From Fontibacterium abundans (GTDB lineage Bacteria > Pseudomonadota > Alphaproteobacteria > Pelagibacterales > Pelagibacteraceae): 64,000 bases of DNA. Positions 32,884 through 43,272 of the stretch are shown here, piece after piece (position 1 is the first letter of the stretch; each line of letters starts with the position of its first letter). Below the pieces are notes generated by a model. It did no database searches. It saw nothing but the letters and a program-made list of their open reading frames with translations, and was not told where the DNA came from. The DNA lies in assembly GCA_965235095.1 (NCBI GenBank), contig OZ249405.1. The stretch is one strand, 5' to 3'. The translations under genes were made by a program, and so were the position numbers.

Positions 32884-34418
32884 TATTTTTGAAAACCTCT
32901 CTTAAAGTCAGTAATAAATGTTTTTAACTTTTCTTCATTAGATTCGTCGATTTTTCCTGAAGATTTAATATTATTTAAAATATCAGGAGCTTCTGATTTT
33001 ATTTTTGATAAAAGTTTCTTTTCAAAGGACTTGATCTGGTTAAGTTCAACATCATCTAAAAAACCTCTTACACCTGAAAAAATTGATACTACTTGTTCTT
33101 CTACCTTTAAAGGTGAGTACTGATCTTGTTTTAATAATTCAGTTAATTTTGATCCACGATTTAATAATTTTTGAGTAGAAAGATCTAAGTCAGATCCAAA
33201 CTGAGCAAACGCTGCCATTTCACGATACTGAGCAAGTTCAAGTTTAATTGAACCAGAAACTTGTTTCATTGCTTTAATCTGTGCCGCAGATCCAACCCTA
33301 GAAACCGATATACCCACGTTAACAGCAGGTCTAACTCCTTTATAAAAAAGTTCTGTTTCTAAGAATATTTGTCCATCTGTAATAGAAATAACGTTTGTTG
33401 GAATATAAGCAGAAACGTCACTAGCTTGTGTTTCAATGATTGGTAAGGCTGTAAGAGATCCTCCACCATGCTTATCATTCAATTTTGCAGCCCTCTCTAG
33501 TAATCTACTATGAAGATAAAATACGTCTCCTGGAAAGGCTTCTCGTCCTGGAGGTCTACGTAAAAGCAGTGACATCTGTCTATAAGCAACAGCCTGTTTT
33601 GATAAATCATCATAAACAATAAGAGCGTGCATTCCATTGTCTCTAAAATATTCTCCCATTGTACATCCAGTATATGGAGCTAAAAATTGTAATGGTGCTG
33701 GGTCAGATGCTGTTGCCGCAACAACAATCGTATATTCCATTGCTCCAGCTTCTTCTAATGTTTTTACGATTTGAGCAACGCTTGATCTTTTTTGTCCAAT
33801 GGCTACATAAATACAGTAAAGTTTTTTACTTTCATCATTAGACTTATTAATTTCTTTTTGGTTTATAATTGTATCAATAGCAATAGCTGTTTTTCCAGTT
33901 TGTCTATCTCCAATAATTAATTCTCTTTGTCCTCTTCCAACAGGAATTAAACTATCAATAGCCTTTAATCCTGTTTGCATCGGCTCATTCACTGATTTTC
34001 TTGGAATAATACCTGGCGCTTTAATTTCAACTCTTTTTCTTTCTGCATTTTTATCAATCGGACCTTTTCCATCTATTGGGTTACCCAGTCCATCAACCAC
34101 TCGACCTAATAAAGATTTTCCAACTGCGACATCAACAATTGACCCTGTTCTCTTTACTATATCTCCTTCTTTGATTTTTGAGTCATCTCCGAAAATAACT
34201 ACTCCAACATTTTCCGTTTCTAGGTTTAGAGCCATACCTTTTGTACCCTCGGAGAATTGAACCATCTCTCCAGCTTGCACATTGTCTAATCCATAAACTC
34301 TGGCTATACCATCTCCCACTGTCAAAACCTGACCAACTTCTGAAACCTCAACTTCAGTTCCAAAATTTTTTATTTGGTCTTTTAAAATATTAGTAATTTC
34401 TGAAGGATTAATTTTCAT
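32883..34418 (-). CDS. atpA: ATP synthase F1 alpha subunit
   Basis: A 511-residue non-catalytic nucleotide-binding subunit. Walker A is GDRQTGKTA, with VGRGQRELIIGD, YDDLSKQAVAYRQ and PGREAFPGD. It lies 2 bp after atpH and shares one base with atpG, the usual alphaproteobacterial order delta-alpha-gamma-beta-epsilon. F0 genes are not in the window. Confidence 0.99.
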   Translation of the reverse strand: MKINPSEITNILKDQIKNFGTEVEVSEVGQVLTVGDGIARVYGLDNVQAGEMVQFSEGTKGMALNLETENVGVVIFGDDSKIKEGDIVKRTGSIVDVAVGKSLLGRVVDGLGNPIDGKGPIDKNAERKRVEIKAPGIIPRKSVNEPMQTGLKAIDSLIPVGRGQRELIIGDRQTGKTAIAIDTIINQKEINKSNDESKKLYCIYVAIGQKRSSVAQIVKTLEEAGAMEYTIVVAATASDPAPLQFLAPYTGCTMGEYFRDNGMHALIVYDDLSKQAVAYRQMSLLLRRPPGREAFPGDVFYLHSRLLERAAKLNDKHGGGSLTALPIIETQASDVSAYIPTNVISITDGQIFLETELFYKGVRPAVNVGISVSRVGSAAQIKAMKQVSGSIKLELAQYREMAAFAQFGSDLDLSTQKLLNRGSKLTELLKQDQYSPLKVEEQVVSIFSGVRGFLDDVELNQIKSFEKKLLSKIKSEAPDILNNIKSSGKIDESNEEKLKTFITDFKRGFQK

Positions 34419-34420
34419 AC

Positions 34421-34951
34421 TTATTTATTTAATAAATTATTTAATCTTGTTTTAGCAGAAGTATCAATCATTGTACTACCGATTTGAAGAATTGAACCAA
34501 CTAATAAAGATGGGTCCACTGAAAAAGAAATGTTGATTTTCTTCTTCAAAATATCGTCTAATTTTTTTGCTATGTCAGCTTTTTCACTATCTGAGATCGT
34601 ATGGGATAATTTAAGTGTTGCTAAAATTTCTCCCCTTTCGTTTAATAATAAATCAAAAAAATTATTTACTATTTTCTCTAAAAAGAAAAATCTTCTATTT
34701 TTATTTAGCACTTTTAAAAATCTTGAGAATAAATCTGAAAAAGAAAAATGCTTAGCCAAAGCATCAATAACATTATTAATAACTGAATATTTGTATGTTG
34801 GATTCTTAATAAATTTTTTTAAATCTGAACTTTGATATAATATTTCATTTAACTTCAAAAAATCTTTTTCAAGAACATCTAAACTTTTGGCTTCGTAAGC
34901 TAGTCTATATACTGCTTTAGCATATCTTTGAGTTTCACTAAAAGTTTTCAT
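34421..34951 (-). CDS. atpH: ATP synthase F1 delta subunit
   Basis: A 176-residue stator subunit. The N-terminal helix RYAKAVYRLAYEA and the C-terminal DPSLLVGSILQIGSTMIDTSAKTRL (read in short blocks) are characteristic of OSCP/delta. It is the first gene of the F1 operon. The 91-bp gap upstream to priA contains a CACT/AGTG hairpin and a TTGATT but no convincing complete promoter. Confidence 0.93.
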   Translation of the reverse strand: MKTFSETQRYAKAVYRLAYEAKSLDVLEKDFLKLNEILYQSSDLKKFIKNPTYKYSVINNVIDALAKHFSFSDLFSRFLKVLNKNRRFFFLEKIVNNFFDLLLNERGEILATLKLSHTISDSEKADIAKKLDDILKKKINISFSVDPSLLVGSILQIGSTMIDTSAKTRLNNLLNK

Positions 34952-35042
34952 AGATTTCTTTACTGTTAACTTTAAAAGAAAAAAGGTCTCGTAACATGCG
35001 AAATTGCACTAATCAAGTGTGATATTTTGTACTTTTTTAAAA

Positions 35043-37016
35043 TTATTTAAAGTTTATTGGATCAACGTCCACAGTGAGTGAAATATTTTTTTTAATTTTA
35101 ATAGTTTTTAACCAATCTTTTAAAAACTTTTGTGGGAATGCTTCTTGAGGATATTTTAATAATAACCTAGAACGGTATTTTCCCTTAATAAGCGAAATAG
35201 AGGCGCTGACAGGACCCAACAATAAAGCATCTTTCATTTTTGGAATTTTATTTTTTAAAATTCTTGCACATTCATCAACATCAAATCTATTTTTTCCTGA
35301 AACAATAAAAGCAATAAGCTTTGTGAACGGGGGCAGATTAGATCTTTCTCTAAAACTAATTTCATTTTCATAAAAAGCTAAAATATTCTGATCACATATT
35401 GATTTTAGCGTTTGGTTTTCTGGTTCAAAAGTTTGAAGATATACTGTTGAATTCTTAACCTCCCTTCCAGCTCTACCACTAAGCTGATTCATTAATTGAT
35501 AAGTTTTTTCTGAACTGCGAATATCATTTCCTAAAAAATTCACATCAGAATTAACGATAACGATACAATTTAACTTTGGAAAATGAAAACCTTTAGAGAT
35601 TAACTGGGTTCCCACAATGATATTAATTTTTCCATCCTGGATACTCTCAAAAATCTTTTTTGTACTATCATCGTTATGAATAAAATCACTTGAAAATAAT
35701 TCAATTTTTTTATCAGGAAAAATTTCTTTAACTTCCTCAAATATTTTTTCAACACCTAAACCATAAAAAGAAAGTTTACAATTATCTCCGTCTTTACATT
35801 TTCTTTCTAATGAAGCTTTGTGATCACAATAGTGACAAATTAATTTATTACTTTCTTTGTGATAAATTAATGAAACTGAGCAATGAGGACAATTAAAACG
35901 ATATCCACACTTTGAGCAAATAACGAATGTTGAGTAACCTCTTCGATTTAAAAAAAATAAAATTTGATTTCCCTTATCTAAAATATTTTTAAGTTCTGGA
36001 ATAATAGAAGGCGAGATAAATTTAGATTTAAGAGGGGGATTTTTTTTTAAGTCTACAAATTTAACTTCTGGTAATTCAGCATCACCATATCTTTTATCTA
36101 AGCTAATATAAGAAAATTTCTTATTAACTGTATTGTAGTAAGTTTCTAGAGATGGTGTTGCTGAAACTAAAATAACTGATATTTTTTTTACAGAGGCCAT
36201 TAATACAGCCATGTCTCTAGCATTGTAAATTACTTGATCTTCTTGCTTGTAAGATTGGTCATGCTCCTCATCTATAATAATTAAACCTAATTTTTTAAAA
36301 GGAAGAAATAAAGATGATCTAGCTCCTAAAACTAAATTAATTTTATGACTAGCGATTCCGTGCCAAATTAATCTTTTATTTTTTTCAGAAATATCTGAGT
36401 GCCACAATGCTGGGTAATTACCAAAATACTCTTTAAATCTTTCTTTGATTTGATTTGTTAATGCAATCTCCGGGAGTAGGACCAAAACCTGATAACCTTT
36501 TTCCAAAAAATCTTGTATTTTTTTAAAATATATTAATGTTTTTCCTGATCCAGTAATTCCATGTAATAAAACTGTTGAAAATTTATCAAAAGAAATTTGG
36601 TCATCTAAAATTTTAATAGCTTTCTTCTGACTCGCATCAAAACTGATTTTTTTCTTTAATGAATATTCTTCAAAGGACTCTTCTGATTTCTTTTTTTTAG
36701 ATACTTCTGAAAATGCCTTTTTAAAAATAAATAGTTTTAAAGCAATACCTAAATCAACTAAGTTATATCGAGAAAATTTTTCTAAAAAAATTAAAGTATC
36801 TTTAGATAAAGAAGCAAAATCAAATTTCTTTTTAATATCTTTAATTTTAATTGAGCTCTTAATGGAACCGCTCTTGCCCCAAACGACACCTATAATATCT
36901 TTGTTTTGAAAGGGAACCAAAACAAAGTCCCCAACTCTCACATTAATATCTTTTGGGACATTATATGTAAAAGGATGATCAAATTTTAACGGTAGCAATA
37001 CATCTATAGTCATCAA
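35043..37016 (-). CDS. priA: Primosomal replication restart helicase PriA
   Basis: A 657-residue SF2 helicase that reloads replication at stalled forks. Walker A is HGITGSGKT, motif II is DEEHD, and the two-zinc Cys cluster reads CSKCGYRFNCPHC, then CHYCDH, with further Cys in ERKCKDGDNC. GTQLISKGFHFP and SGRAGREV are motifs V and VI. It is a little shorter than the E. coli protein because the N-terminal DNA-binding part is compact. Upstream of atpH on the same strand, as often in alphaproteobacteria. Confidence 0.95.
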   Translation of the reverse strand: MMTIDVLLPLKFDHPFTYNVPKDINVRVGDFVLVPFQNKDIIGVVWGKSGSIKSSIKIKDIKKKFDFASLSKDTLIFLEKFSRYNLVDLGIALKLFIFKKAFSEVSKKKKSEESFEEYSLKKKISFDASQKKAIKILDDQISFDKFSTVLLHGITGSGKTLIYFKKIQDFLEKGYQVLVLLPEIALTNQIKERFKEYFGNYPALWHSDISEKNKRLIWHGIASHKINLVLGARSSLFLPFKKLGLIIIDEEHDQSYKQEDQVIYNARDMAVLMASVKKISVILVSATPSLETYYNTVNKKFSYISLDKRYGDAELPEVKFVDLKKNPPLKSKFISPSIIPELKNILDKGNQILFFLNRRGYSTFVICSKCGYRFNCPHCSVSLIYHKESNKLICHYCDHKASLERKCKDGDNCKLSFYGLGVEKIFEEVKEIFPDKKIELFSSDFIHNDDSTKKIFESIQDGKINIIVGTQLISKGFHFPKLNCIVIVNSDVNFLGNDIRSSEKTYQLMNQLSGRAGREVKNSTVYLQTFEPENQTLKSICDQNILAFYENEISFRERSNLPPFTKLIAFIVSGKNRFDVDECARILKNKIPKMKDALLLGPVSASISLIKGKYRSRLLLKYPQEAFPQKFLKDWLKTIKIKKNISLTVDVDPINFK

Positions 37017-37067
37017 AAAATTCTATTAATTGTTTATTTCTTACTATAAATTTTATAATCTAAATCC

Positions 37068-37727
37068 ATGGAAATTTTTCTAGACTCGTCAGATATTAAA
37101 GAAATTAGAGGATTAAACAAAGCTAATTTAGTAGATGGCATCACAACAAATCCCTCTCTACTTGCAAGCGCAAATACTAATTTCAAAATTTTATTAAAAG
37201 AAATTTGTAGTGAAATAAAAGGGCCGGTAAGTGCTGAAGTAACTGCTCCAGATCTTCCTTCAATGTTAAAAGAGGCGGACGTTCTGAGAAAAATCGCAAA
37301 AAATATTGTAATTAAAGTTCCATTAACTTGGAATGGTTTGCAGGCGTGCAGTATTCTTTCTGCAAAAAAAGTTAAAGTAAACGTTACCTTATGTTTTTCT
37401 ACATCACAGGCTTTGCTTGCTGCGAAGGCTGGAGCAACTTATGTTTCCCCTTTTATTGGAAGATTAGATGATATTGGAGAAAATGGAATTCAGCTTATAG
37501 AAGATATTAAAAAAATTTTTAATAACTACAAAAATATAAAAACAAAAATTTTGTCTGCCTCAATTAGGTCTGTTGAACATTTTAATGCTGTTGCGGCTAT
37601 CGGTTCTGATGTTGCCACAGTTCCTGTTAAAATTTTTAAAGAACTTCACAAACATCATCTTACAGACAAAGGTGTGGACATTTTTACTGCTGATTGGAAA
37701 AAATCAGGAATGAAGATTTTAACTTAA
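37068..37727 (+). CDS. tal: Transaldolase, small (TalC/FSA-like) type
   Basis: A 219-residue TIM-barrel aldolase. The Schiff-base lysine is K83 in NIVIKVPLTWNG, and DGITTNPSLLA starts the family signature. E57 in SAEVTAPD occupies the place where fructose-6-phosphate aldolases have Gln; Glu there is associated with transaldolase activity. I therefore favour transaldolase in the pentose phosphate pathway over F6P aldolase. It stands alone between priA and lpd, converging on lpd with a shared TTAA. Confidence 0.88.
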   Translation: MEIFLDSSDIKEIRGLNKANLVDGITTNPSLLASANTNFKILLKEICSEIKGPVSAEVTAPDLPSMLKEADVLRKIAKNIVIKVPLTWNGLQACSILSAKKVKVNVTLCFSTSQALLAAKAGATYVSPFIGRLDDIGENGIQLIEDIKKIFNNYKNIKTKILSASIRSVEHFNAVAAIGSDVATVPVKIFKELHKHHLTDKGVDIFTADWKKSGMKILT

Positions 37728-39121
37728 AAGTGAATAGCTCTTTTATCAACTGCTAAAGCAGCTTCTTTAATTGCTTCAGCATAAGTAGGATGGGCATGAC
37801 ATGTTCTTGCTATATCTTCAGCGCTTGCGCCAAACTCCATAGCCAAAGCAATTTCTGCGATCATATTGCCAACATCTGGTCCGATCATATGCACGCCTAG
37901 TACTTTATCTGTTTTTTCGTCAGCTAAAATTTTAACAAACCCATCTCCCTCATCATTAATTTTTGCTCTAGCATTTGCTGCAAAAGGAAATTTGCCAACT
38001 TTATAAGATATTTTTTGCTCTTTTAACTGTTCTTCTGTTTTACCAACTGAAGCAACTTCTGGAGAAGTATAAACAACACCAGGGATAACATCGTAATTTA
38101 CGTGTCCATACTTTCCACTAAGTAACTCTGCAATAGCAATTCCTTCTTCTTCAGCCTTGTGTGCTAGCATTGGACCAACAATTACATCCCCGATTGCATA
38201 AATGTTATCTAAATTAGTTTTGTATTTATGATCTGTTTCAACTCTTCCTTTTGAATCTAACTTTACTCCAATTTTTTCAAGATTTAATCCTGTAGTATTA
38301 GGTTTTCTTCCAACTGACATTAGCACAATATCACAATCAATGTCGCTTTTAGCGCCGTTCTTCTCGACTGTAACTGTTGCACCATTTTTATTTTTTTTAA
38401 CACCAATTACTTTTGTTGATAGATTAAATTGCATTCCTTGTTTTTGTAATATTTTTAAGAAAGCGTCCGACACTTCTCTGTCCATGCCTGGAGTTATGTG
38501 GTCTAAATATTCTATAACTTGAACTTCTGCTCCTAATCTTAGCCAAACAGAACCCATTTCTAGTCCAATGTAACCGGCTCCAATAACAACAAGCTTTTTT
38601 GGAACAGATGACAAATTTAATGCGCCTGTTGAAGAAACTACTATTTTTTCATCAATTTCTATATTTGGAAGAGAAATTGGAACAGAACCAGTTGCTATAA
38701 TTGCATTTTTAAATTTATAATCTTTTTGATTATTAGACTGATCGATAACTGAAATTGTATTTTTATCTTTAAAAGATCCAAAACCTTTAATGTAAGTAAC
38801 CTTATTTTTTTTAAATAAAAATTCTATTCCCTTAGTAAGTCCTTCTACACCTTTTGCTTTGTGACTCATCATTTTTGCAAGATCTAATGATGGTTCATTA
38901 ATATTAATTCCTATGTTTTTAAATTCGGTTTTTGCTTTTTTATAAAGATCTGATGAATGCAATAAAGCTTTCGATGGTATACATCCAATATTAAGACAGG
39001 TGCCGCCTAATGTTCCTCTTGATTCAATGCATGCAGTTTTTAATCCTAGTTGAGCAGCTCTAATTGCTCCAACATATCCGCCTGGCCCTCCACCTATAAC
39101 TAAAAAATCAAACTCTTCCAT
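37724..39121 (-). CDS. lpdA: Dihydrolipoamide dehydrogenase (E3)
   Basis: A 465-residue flavoprotein. The FAD loop is VIGGGPGGYVGAIRAAQLG, the redox pair is C42/C47 in GGTCLNIGCIPSK, and the C-terminal His-Glu pair lies in CHAHPTYAEA. It reoxidises lipoamide for the 2-oxoglutarate dehydrogenase encoded just upstream by sucA and sucB, and may serve other 2-oxoacid complexes. Last gene of the mmsA-mdh-sucCDAB-lpd run. Confidence 0.97.
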   Translation of the reverse strand: MEEFDFLVIGGGPGGYVGAIRAAQLGLKTACIESRGTLGGTCLNIGCIPSKALLHSSDLYKKAKTEFKNIGININEPSLDLAKMMSHKAKGVEGLTKGIEFLFKKNKVTYIKGFGSFKDKNTISVIDQSNNQKDYKFKNAIIATGSVPISLPNIEIDEKIVVSSTGALNLSSVPKKLVVIGAGYIGLEMGSVWLRLGAEVQVIEYLDHITPGMDREVSDAFLKILQKQGMQFNLSTKVIGVKKNKNGATVTVEKNGAKSDIDCDIVLMSVGRKPNTTGLNLEKIGVKLDSKGRVETDHKYKTNLDNIYAIGDVIVGPMLAHKAEEEGIAIAELLSGKYGHVNYDVIPGVVYTSPEVASVGKTEEQLKEQKISYKVGKFPFAANARAKINDEGDGFVKILADEKTDKVLGVHMIGPDVGNMIAEIALAMEFGASAEDIARTCHAHPTYAEAIKEAALAVDKRAIHF

Positions 39122-39124
39122 GAA

Positions 39125-40300
39125 TTATAAATTTAAAAAAAGTCTTCTTGGATCTTCTAAATATTCTTTAACTCTAACTAAAAATGACACAGCATCTTTT
39201 CCATCAATAATTCTGTGATCATAAGATAAAGCTAGATACATAATGGGTCTAACTTCAACTTTTCCTTCAACAACAACTGCTCGCTGAACAATATTGTGCA
39301 TTCCTAATACTCCTGATTGTGGAGGATTTAGTATTGGCGTTGATAACATCGAACCATAAATTCCACCATTTGTAATTGTAAAAGTTCCACCTTGAAGTTC
39401 ATCTATAGACAATTGCCCTGTTTTTGCTTTTTCGCCTAAGGCAATAATTTGTTTTTCAATATCTGCTAAGGATAATTCATCTGCGTCTCTAACTACCGGA
39501 ACAACCAATCCTTTCTCGGTTCCGACAGCGACACCAATATTGTAATAATTTTTATAAACAATTTCATCTTGTTGAATTTCTGCATTAATAACTGGAAAAG
39601 CTTTTAAAGCTTCCACGCAAGATCTTACAAAAAATGACATAAATCCTAATTTAACACCGTATCTTTTTTGAAAACCATCTTTGTATTCAGCTCTCATTTC
39701 AATAATTCTGGACATATCAATTTCATTGAATGTCGTAAGCATCGCTGCATTATTTTGGGCTTCTTTTAATCTTTTGGCGATAGTTGATCTTAGTCGAGTC
39801 ATTTTAACTCGCTCTTCATCACCCTTGGCTGCTCTTGCTGTAGAAGGAGCAGAAGGTAAGCCCATAGATTCTAATAAATCTCCTTTTAAAATTCTTCCAT
39901 CTCTTCCTGATCCACTTATCGTGCTAATATCAATTCTTTTTTCTTCTACTATTCTTTTTACTGCAGGTGATAATATTTCTTTTTTAATTGTAGGAACTTC
40001 GGTTATTTTTGGTTTTGCTGGTTCTGGTGCTTTAACAGGTTCTTTTTTAGCTACGTTTGCAGTTCCCGCTCCTACGGTTCCTAAAACTGCCCCAACATTA
40101 ACTGTGGTTCCTGCTTGAATTTTAATTTCAGACAAAACGCCTGTCTCAGGAGAAGGAACGGCCACACTAACTTTGTCTGTTTCTAATTCAACAACTGGCT
40201 CATCTGCTTTTACTGGATCACCAACCTGTTTAAGCCACTTCGAAACTGTGGCTTCCGTTACTGACTCGCCAAGTATTGGTACTACTAAATCTTTTGCCAT
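39125..40300 (-). CDS. sucB: 2-oxoglutarate dehydrogenase E2 (succinyltransferase)
   Basis: A 391-residue protein. One lipoyl domain (residues 1-78, lipoylated K43 in ETDKVSV), a peripheral subunit-binding domain (about 108-145, LSPAVKRIVEEKRID), and a catalytic domain from about 165 ending in SYDHRIIDGKDAVSFL with the active His and Asp. Linkers are Ala/Pro/Lys-rich. It lies 4 bp after sucA. Confidence 0.97.
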   Translation of the reverse strand: MAKDLVVPILGESVTEATVSKWLKQVGDPVKADEPVVELETDKVSVAVPSPETGVLSEIKIQAGTTVNVGAVLGTVGAGTANVAKKEPVKAPEPAKPKITEVPTIKKEILSPAVKRIVEEKRIDISTISGSGRDGRILKGDLLESMGLPSAPSTARAAKGDEERVKMTRLRSTIAKRLKEAQNNAAMLTTFNEIDMSRIIEMRAEYKDGFQKRYGVKLGFMSFFVRSCVEALKAFPVINAEIQQDEIVYKNYYNIGVAVGTEKGLVVPVVRDADELSLADIEKQIIALGEKAKTGQLSIDELQGGTFTITNGGIYGSMLSTPILNPPQSGVLGMHNIVQRAVVVEGKVEVRPIMYLALSYDHRIIDGKDAVSFLVRVKEYLEDPRRLFLNL

Positions 40301-40304
40301 TCTT

Positions 40305-43247
40305 CTATAAAAGTACTTTTGATATTATTTCGTCCTGCTGTTGTACATGTTTTTTCAAATATCCGGTAGCCGTTGAAGCTGAAGGTTTTCTGCCAACATA
40401 CTGTACTTTTTTAGATTTGGCGCCAATCGAATTTAGTGTCCAATTGATATATTTTTCAACAAAACTCCAAGCGCCCATATTTTCTGGCTCTTCCTGACAC
40501 CAAATAAATTCATCAGCATTTTTAAATCTTTTTAAAAAACTAGCTAATTTTTTTACTGGGAATGGATATAGTTGTTCAATTCTTAATAGTTGAACTTTGG
40601 GATTTCTTATAATTTCTCTCTTTTCAGAAATATCAAAATAGACTTTTCCAGAACAAAGAACTACGCGTTTGATTTCTTCATCTTTTGCTAATTTAATTAA
40701 ATTATATTCTGGAAAATCTGCATGGTCTGGTAATATTCTATGGAAAGAGTTTTCTGGTAAAAAATCTTCAATTTCAGAAACGCATTTTTTATGTCTCAAT
40801 AAAGATTTTGGCGAGAATACTATAAGTGGCTTTCTAAACGTTCTATGAATTTGTCTTCTTAATAAATGAAAATAATTTGCAGGTGTAGTGCAATTGACTA
40901 CTTGTAAATTTTCTTGAGCACAAGATTGTAAATATCTTTCAATACGTGCTGAAGAATGTTCTGGTCCTTGTCCTTCATAACCATGTGGAAGAAGCATTAC
41001 TAAACCGCTTGCGCGTGTCCATTTTTTTTCTCCTGAAGTAATAAACTGATCAATTATAATTTGAGCTCCATTTGCAAAATCGCCAAATTGTGCCTCCCAT
41101 AAAACTAGAGTTTCCGGTGAAGATAATGAATATCCATATTCAAATCCTAAGACACCAAACTCTGAAAGGAAGCTGTCAATAATTTCAAACTGCCCTTGAT
41201 TTGAGCTAAGATTTTTTAAAGGGTAATATTTTTCTCCTGTATCTTGATCAAGTACACCAGCATGTCTTTGACTGAAAGTTCCTCTTGATGAATCTTGTCC
41301 TACAAATCTTACTGGGTAACCTTCTAATAATAAAGTTCCAAAAGCTAAACTCTCGGCTGTCGCCCAATCAAAGCCTTTTCCTGTTTCAAACATTTTTTTC
41401 TTTGCTTCAAAAAGTCTTTTAATTGTTGAATGAAAATTTAAATTTTCAGGAAGTTTACAAATTTTTTCTCCAGCTTGATGAATTAAATCTAAATCAACAC
41501 CTGTTACACCTCTACGGTCAGATCCAATTTCAGTTGTAAATTTCGACCAGCTTCCAGTAAACCAATCTATTTGGTTTGGAATGTAACTCTTTGATGTTTC
41601 AAATTCTGTATCTAAAAAATTTTTAAAATTATCTTTTTCCCCTTGAAACTCATCCTTCCTTAAAACACCTTCTTGAATAAGTTGGTTTCCATAAATTGTT
41701 AGAGTTGTAGCTTGGGCTTTAATTTTTTTGTACATTAAAGGCTGAGTAAAAGAAGGCTCGTCTCCCTCATTGTGACCAAATCTTCGGTAACAAATAATAT
41801 CTATAACAACATCTCGTTTAAATTTTTGTCTATATTCCGTTGCAATTCTTGCACAATAAACAACGGATTCTGCATCATCCCCGTTAACATGGAATATTGG
41901 AGCTTGAACCATTTTGGCTACTTCAGATGGATAAGGTGAAGATCTTGCAAAAGACGGGCTTGTAGTAAAACCAATTTGATTATTAACAATAATATGAATT
42001 GTGCCTCCGGTGTTATGTCCTTTCAAGCCAGACATAGCAAAACATTCTGCAACAATGCCCTGTCCTGCAAACGCTGCATCTCCGTGTAAAAGAACAGGGA
42101 TTACTTTTACTCTTTGTGGATCATTATGAAAAAATTGTTTAGCTCTCGTTTGTCCTAACACTACAGGATTTACAGCTTCAAGATGAGAAGGGTTTGCAGT
42201 TAAACTTACATGAACATTGTTACCGTTAAAATCTCTATCTGCTGATGCTCCTAAATGATATTTAACATCACCCGAAACACCCGCTGTATCTGGACCTGGA
42301 TTTCCGGAAAATTCTTTAAATATTTTTTTAAAAGGTTTTTGAATAACGTTTGCAAGTATATTTAATCTACCTCTATGAGGCATTCCAATTTTAACTTCTT
42401 TTACTCCTGAACTTCCTCCAACTTTTATTATCTGTTCAAGTGCAGGAATTAAAGATTCACATCCATCTAAACCGAATCTTTTTGTTCCAACAAACTTAGT
42501 ATGACAATAATTTTCAAATCCCTCTGCTTCTACTAACTTTTTAAAAATTGCTTTCTTTCCTTCAGAAGTAAAGTTTGCTTCTTTTCCTTTTCCTTCAATT
42601 CTTTCTTGAATCCAGCTTTTTTCTTCTGGATCTGACATGTGCATAAACTCTATTCCAATTTTTGAACAATAAGTTTTTAGTAGAATTTCTAATATTTCAT
42701 TAACAGTCGCATATTCAAATCCAAGAACTTTATCTAAAAATATTTTTCTATTTCTATCTTCTTTTTTAAAACCGTAAGTTTCTGGATTAAGTTCGGTGTG
42801 ATGATGTTTTTCTTGAAGTTGTAACGGATCTAAGTCAGCAATTAGATGACCTCTAATCCTGTAGGCCCTGATCATCATAATAGCTCTAATAGAATCAATA
42901 GTAGATCTTTCGACATCCACTCTTTCATTGTTTGATAAGTTTTTATTTTTTTCTACAATTTTTTCTTTAATTGAATTTTCATTTAAATTTTTGGGAATGT
43001 ATTTCTCATAAACATCCAAATCTCCATTTGAAATATATTTAATATTTGATGGAGCCCAACTTGGTCCTTGATTTTCGATAATGTTATCTTTTTGATCACC
43101 TAGACCCTCAAAAAATTGTCTCCAACTGTCTGGAATGCTTGCCGGATTTTCTACGTATTTAGCATAAAGTTTTTCAATATAAGAAGAGTTTGTACCTGAT
43201 AAAAAAGATGTTTTTTGAAAAACAATATTATTTTCTTGTGACGACAT
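40305..43247 (-). CDS. sucA: 2-oxoglutarate dehydrogenase E1
   Basis: A 980-residue thiamine diphosphate enzyme. The N-terminus has SSYIEKLYAKYVENPASIPD, the E1o hook; GMPHRGRLNILANV, GDAAFAGQGIVAE, and GQDSSRGTFSQRHAV-like GQDSSRGTFSQRHAG mark the core. It decarboxylates 2-oxoglutarate in the TCA cycle. Length is typical. The gene follows sucD by 25 bp. Confidence 0.98.
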   Translation of the reverse strand: MSSQENNIVFQKTSFLSGTNSSYIEKLYAKYVENPASIPDSWRQFFEGLGDQKDNIIENQGPSWAPSNIKYISNGDLDVYEKYIPKNLNENSIKEKIVEKNKNLSNNERVDVERSTIDSIRAIMMIRAYRIRGHLIADLDPLQLQEKHHHTELNPETYGFKKEDRNRKIFLDKVLGFEYATVNEILEILLKTYCSKIGIEFMHMSDPEEKSWIQERIEGKGKEANFTSEGKKAIFKKLVEAEGFENYCHTKFVGTKRFGLDGCESLIPALEQIIKVGGSSGVKEVKIGMPHRGRLNILANVIQKPFKKIFKEFSGNPGPDTAGVSGDVKYHLGASADRDFNGNNVHVSLTANPSHLEAVNPVVLGQTRAKQFFHNDPQRVKVIPVLLHGDAAFAGQGIVAECFAMSGLKGHNTGGTIHIIVNNQIGFTTSPSFARSSPYPSEVAKMVQAPIFHVNGDDAESVVYCARIATEYRQKFKRDVVIDIICYRRFGHNEGDEPSFTQPLMYKKIKAQATTLTIYGNQLIQEGVLRKDEFQGEKDNFKNFLDTEFETSKSYIPNQIDWFTGSWSKFTTEIGSDRRGVTGVDLDLIHQAGEKICKLPENLNFHSTIKRLFEAKKKMFETGKGFDWATAESLAFGTLLLEGYPVRFVGQDSSRGTFSQRHAGVLDQDTGEKYYPLKNLSSNQGQFEIIDSFLSEFGVLGFEYGYSLSSPETLVLWEAQFGDFANGAQIIIDQFITSGEKKWTRASGLVMLLPHGYEGQGPEHSSARIERYLQSCAQENLQVVNCTTPANYFHLLRRQIHRTFRKPLIVFSPKSLLRHKKCVSEIEDFLPENSFHRILPDHADFPEYNLIKLAKDEEIKRVVLCSGKVYFDISEKREIIRNPKVQLLRIEQLYPFPVKKLASFLKRFKNADEFIWCQEEPENMGAWSFVEKYINWTLNSIGAKSKKVQYVGRKPSASTATGYLKKHVQQQDEIISKVLL

Positions 43248-43272
43248 ATAATTTTATATTCGTAATAAAATA

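Noticed and set aside
34952..35042. Hairpin CACT/AGTG in the atpH-priA gap as a regulatory RNA
   Set aside because: Only four pairs and no clear promoter or downstream structure; could be chance in AT-rich DNA.
39681..40118. 145-codon plus-strand ORF opposite sucB
   Set aside because: Antisense to a strongly conserved enzyme; no ribosome binding site or recognisable domain.
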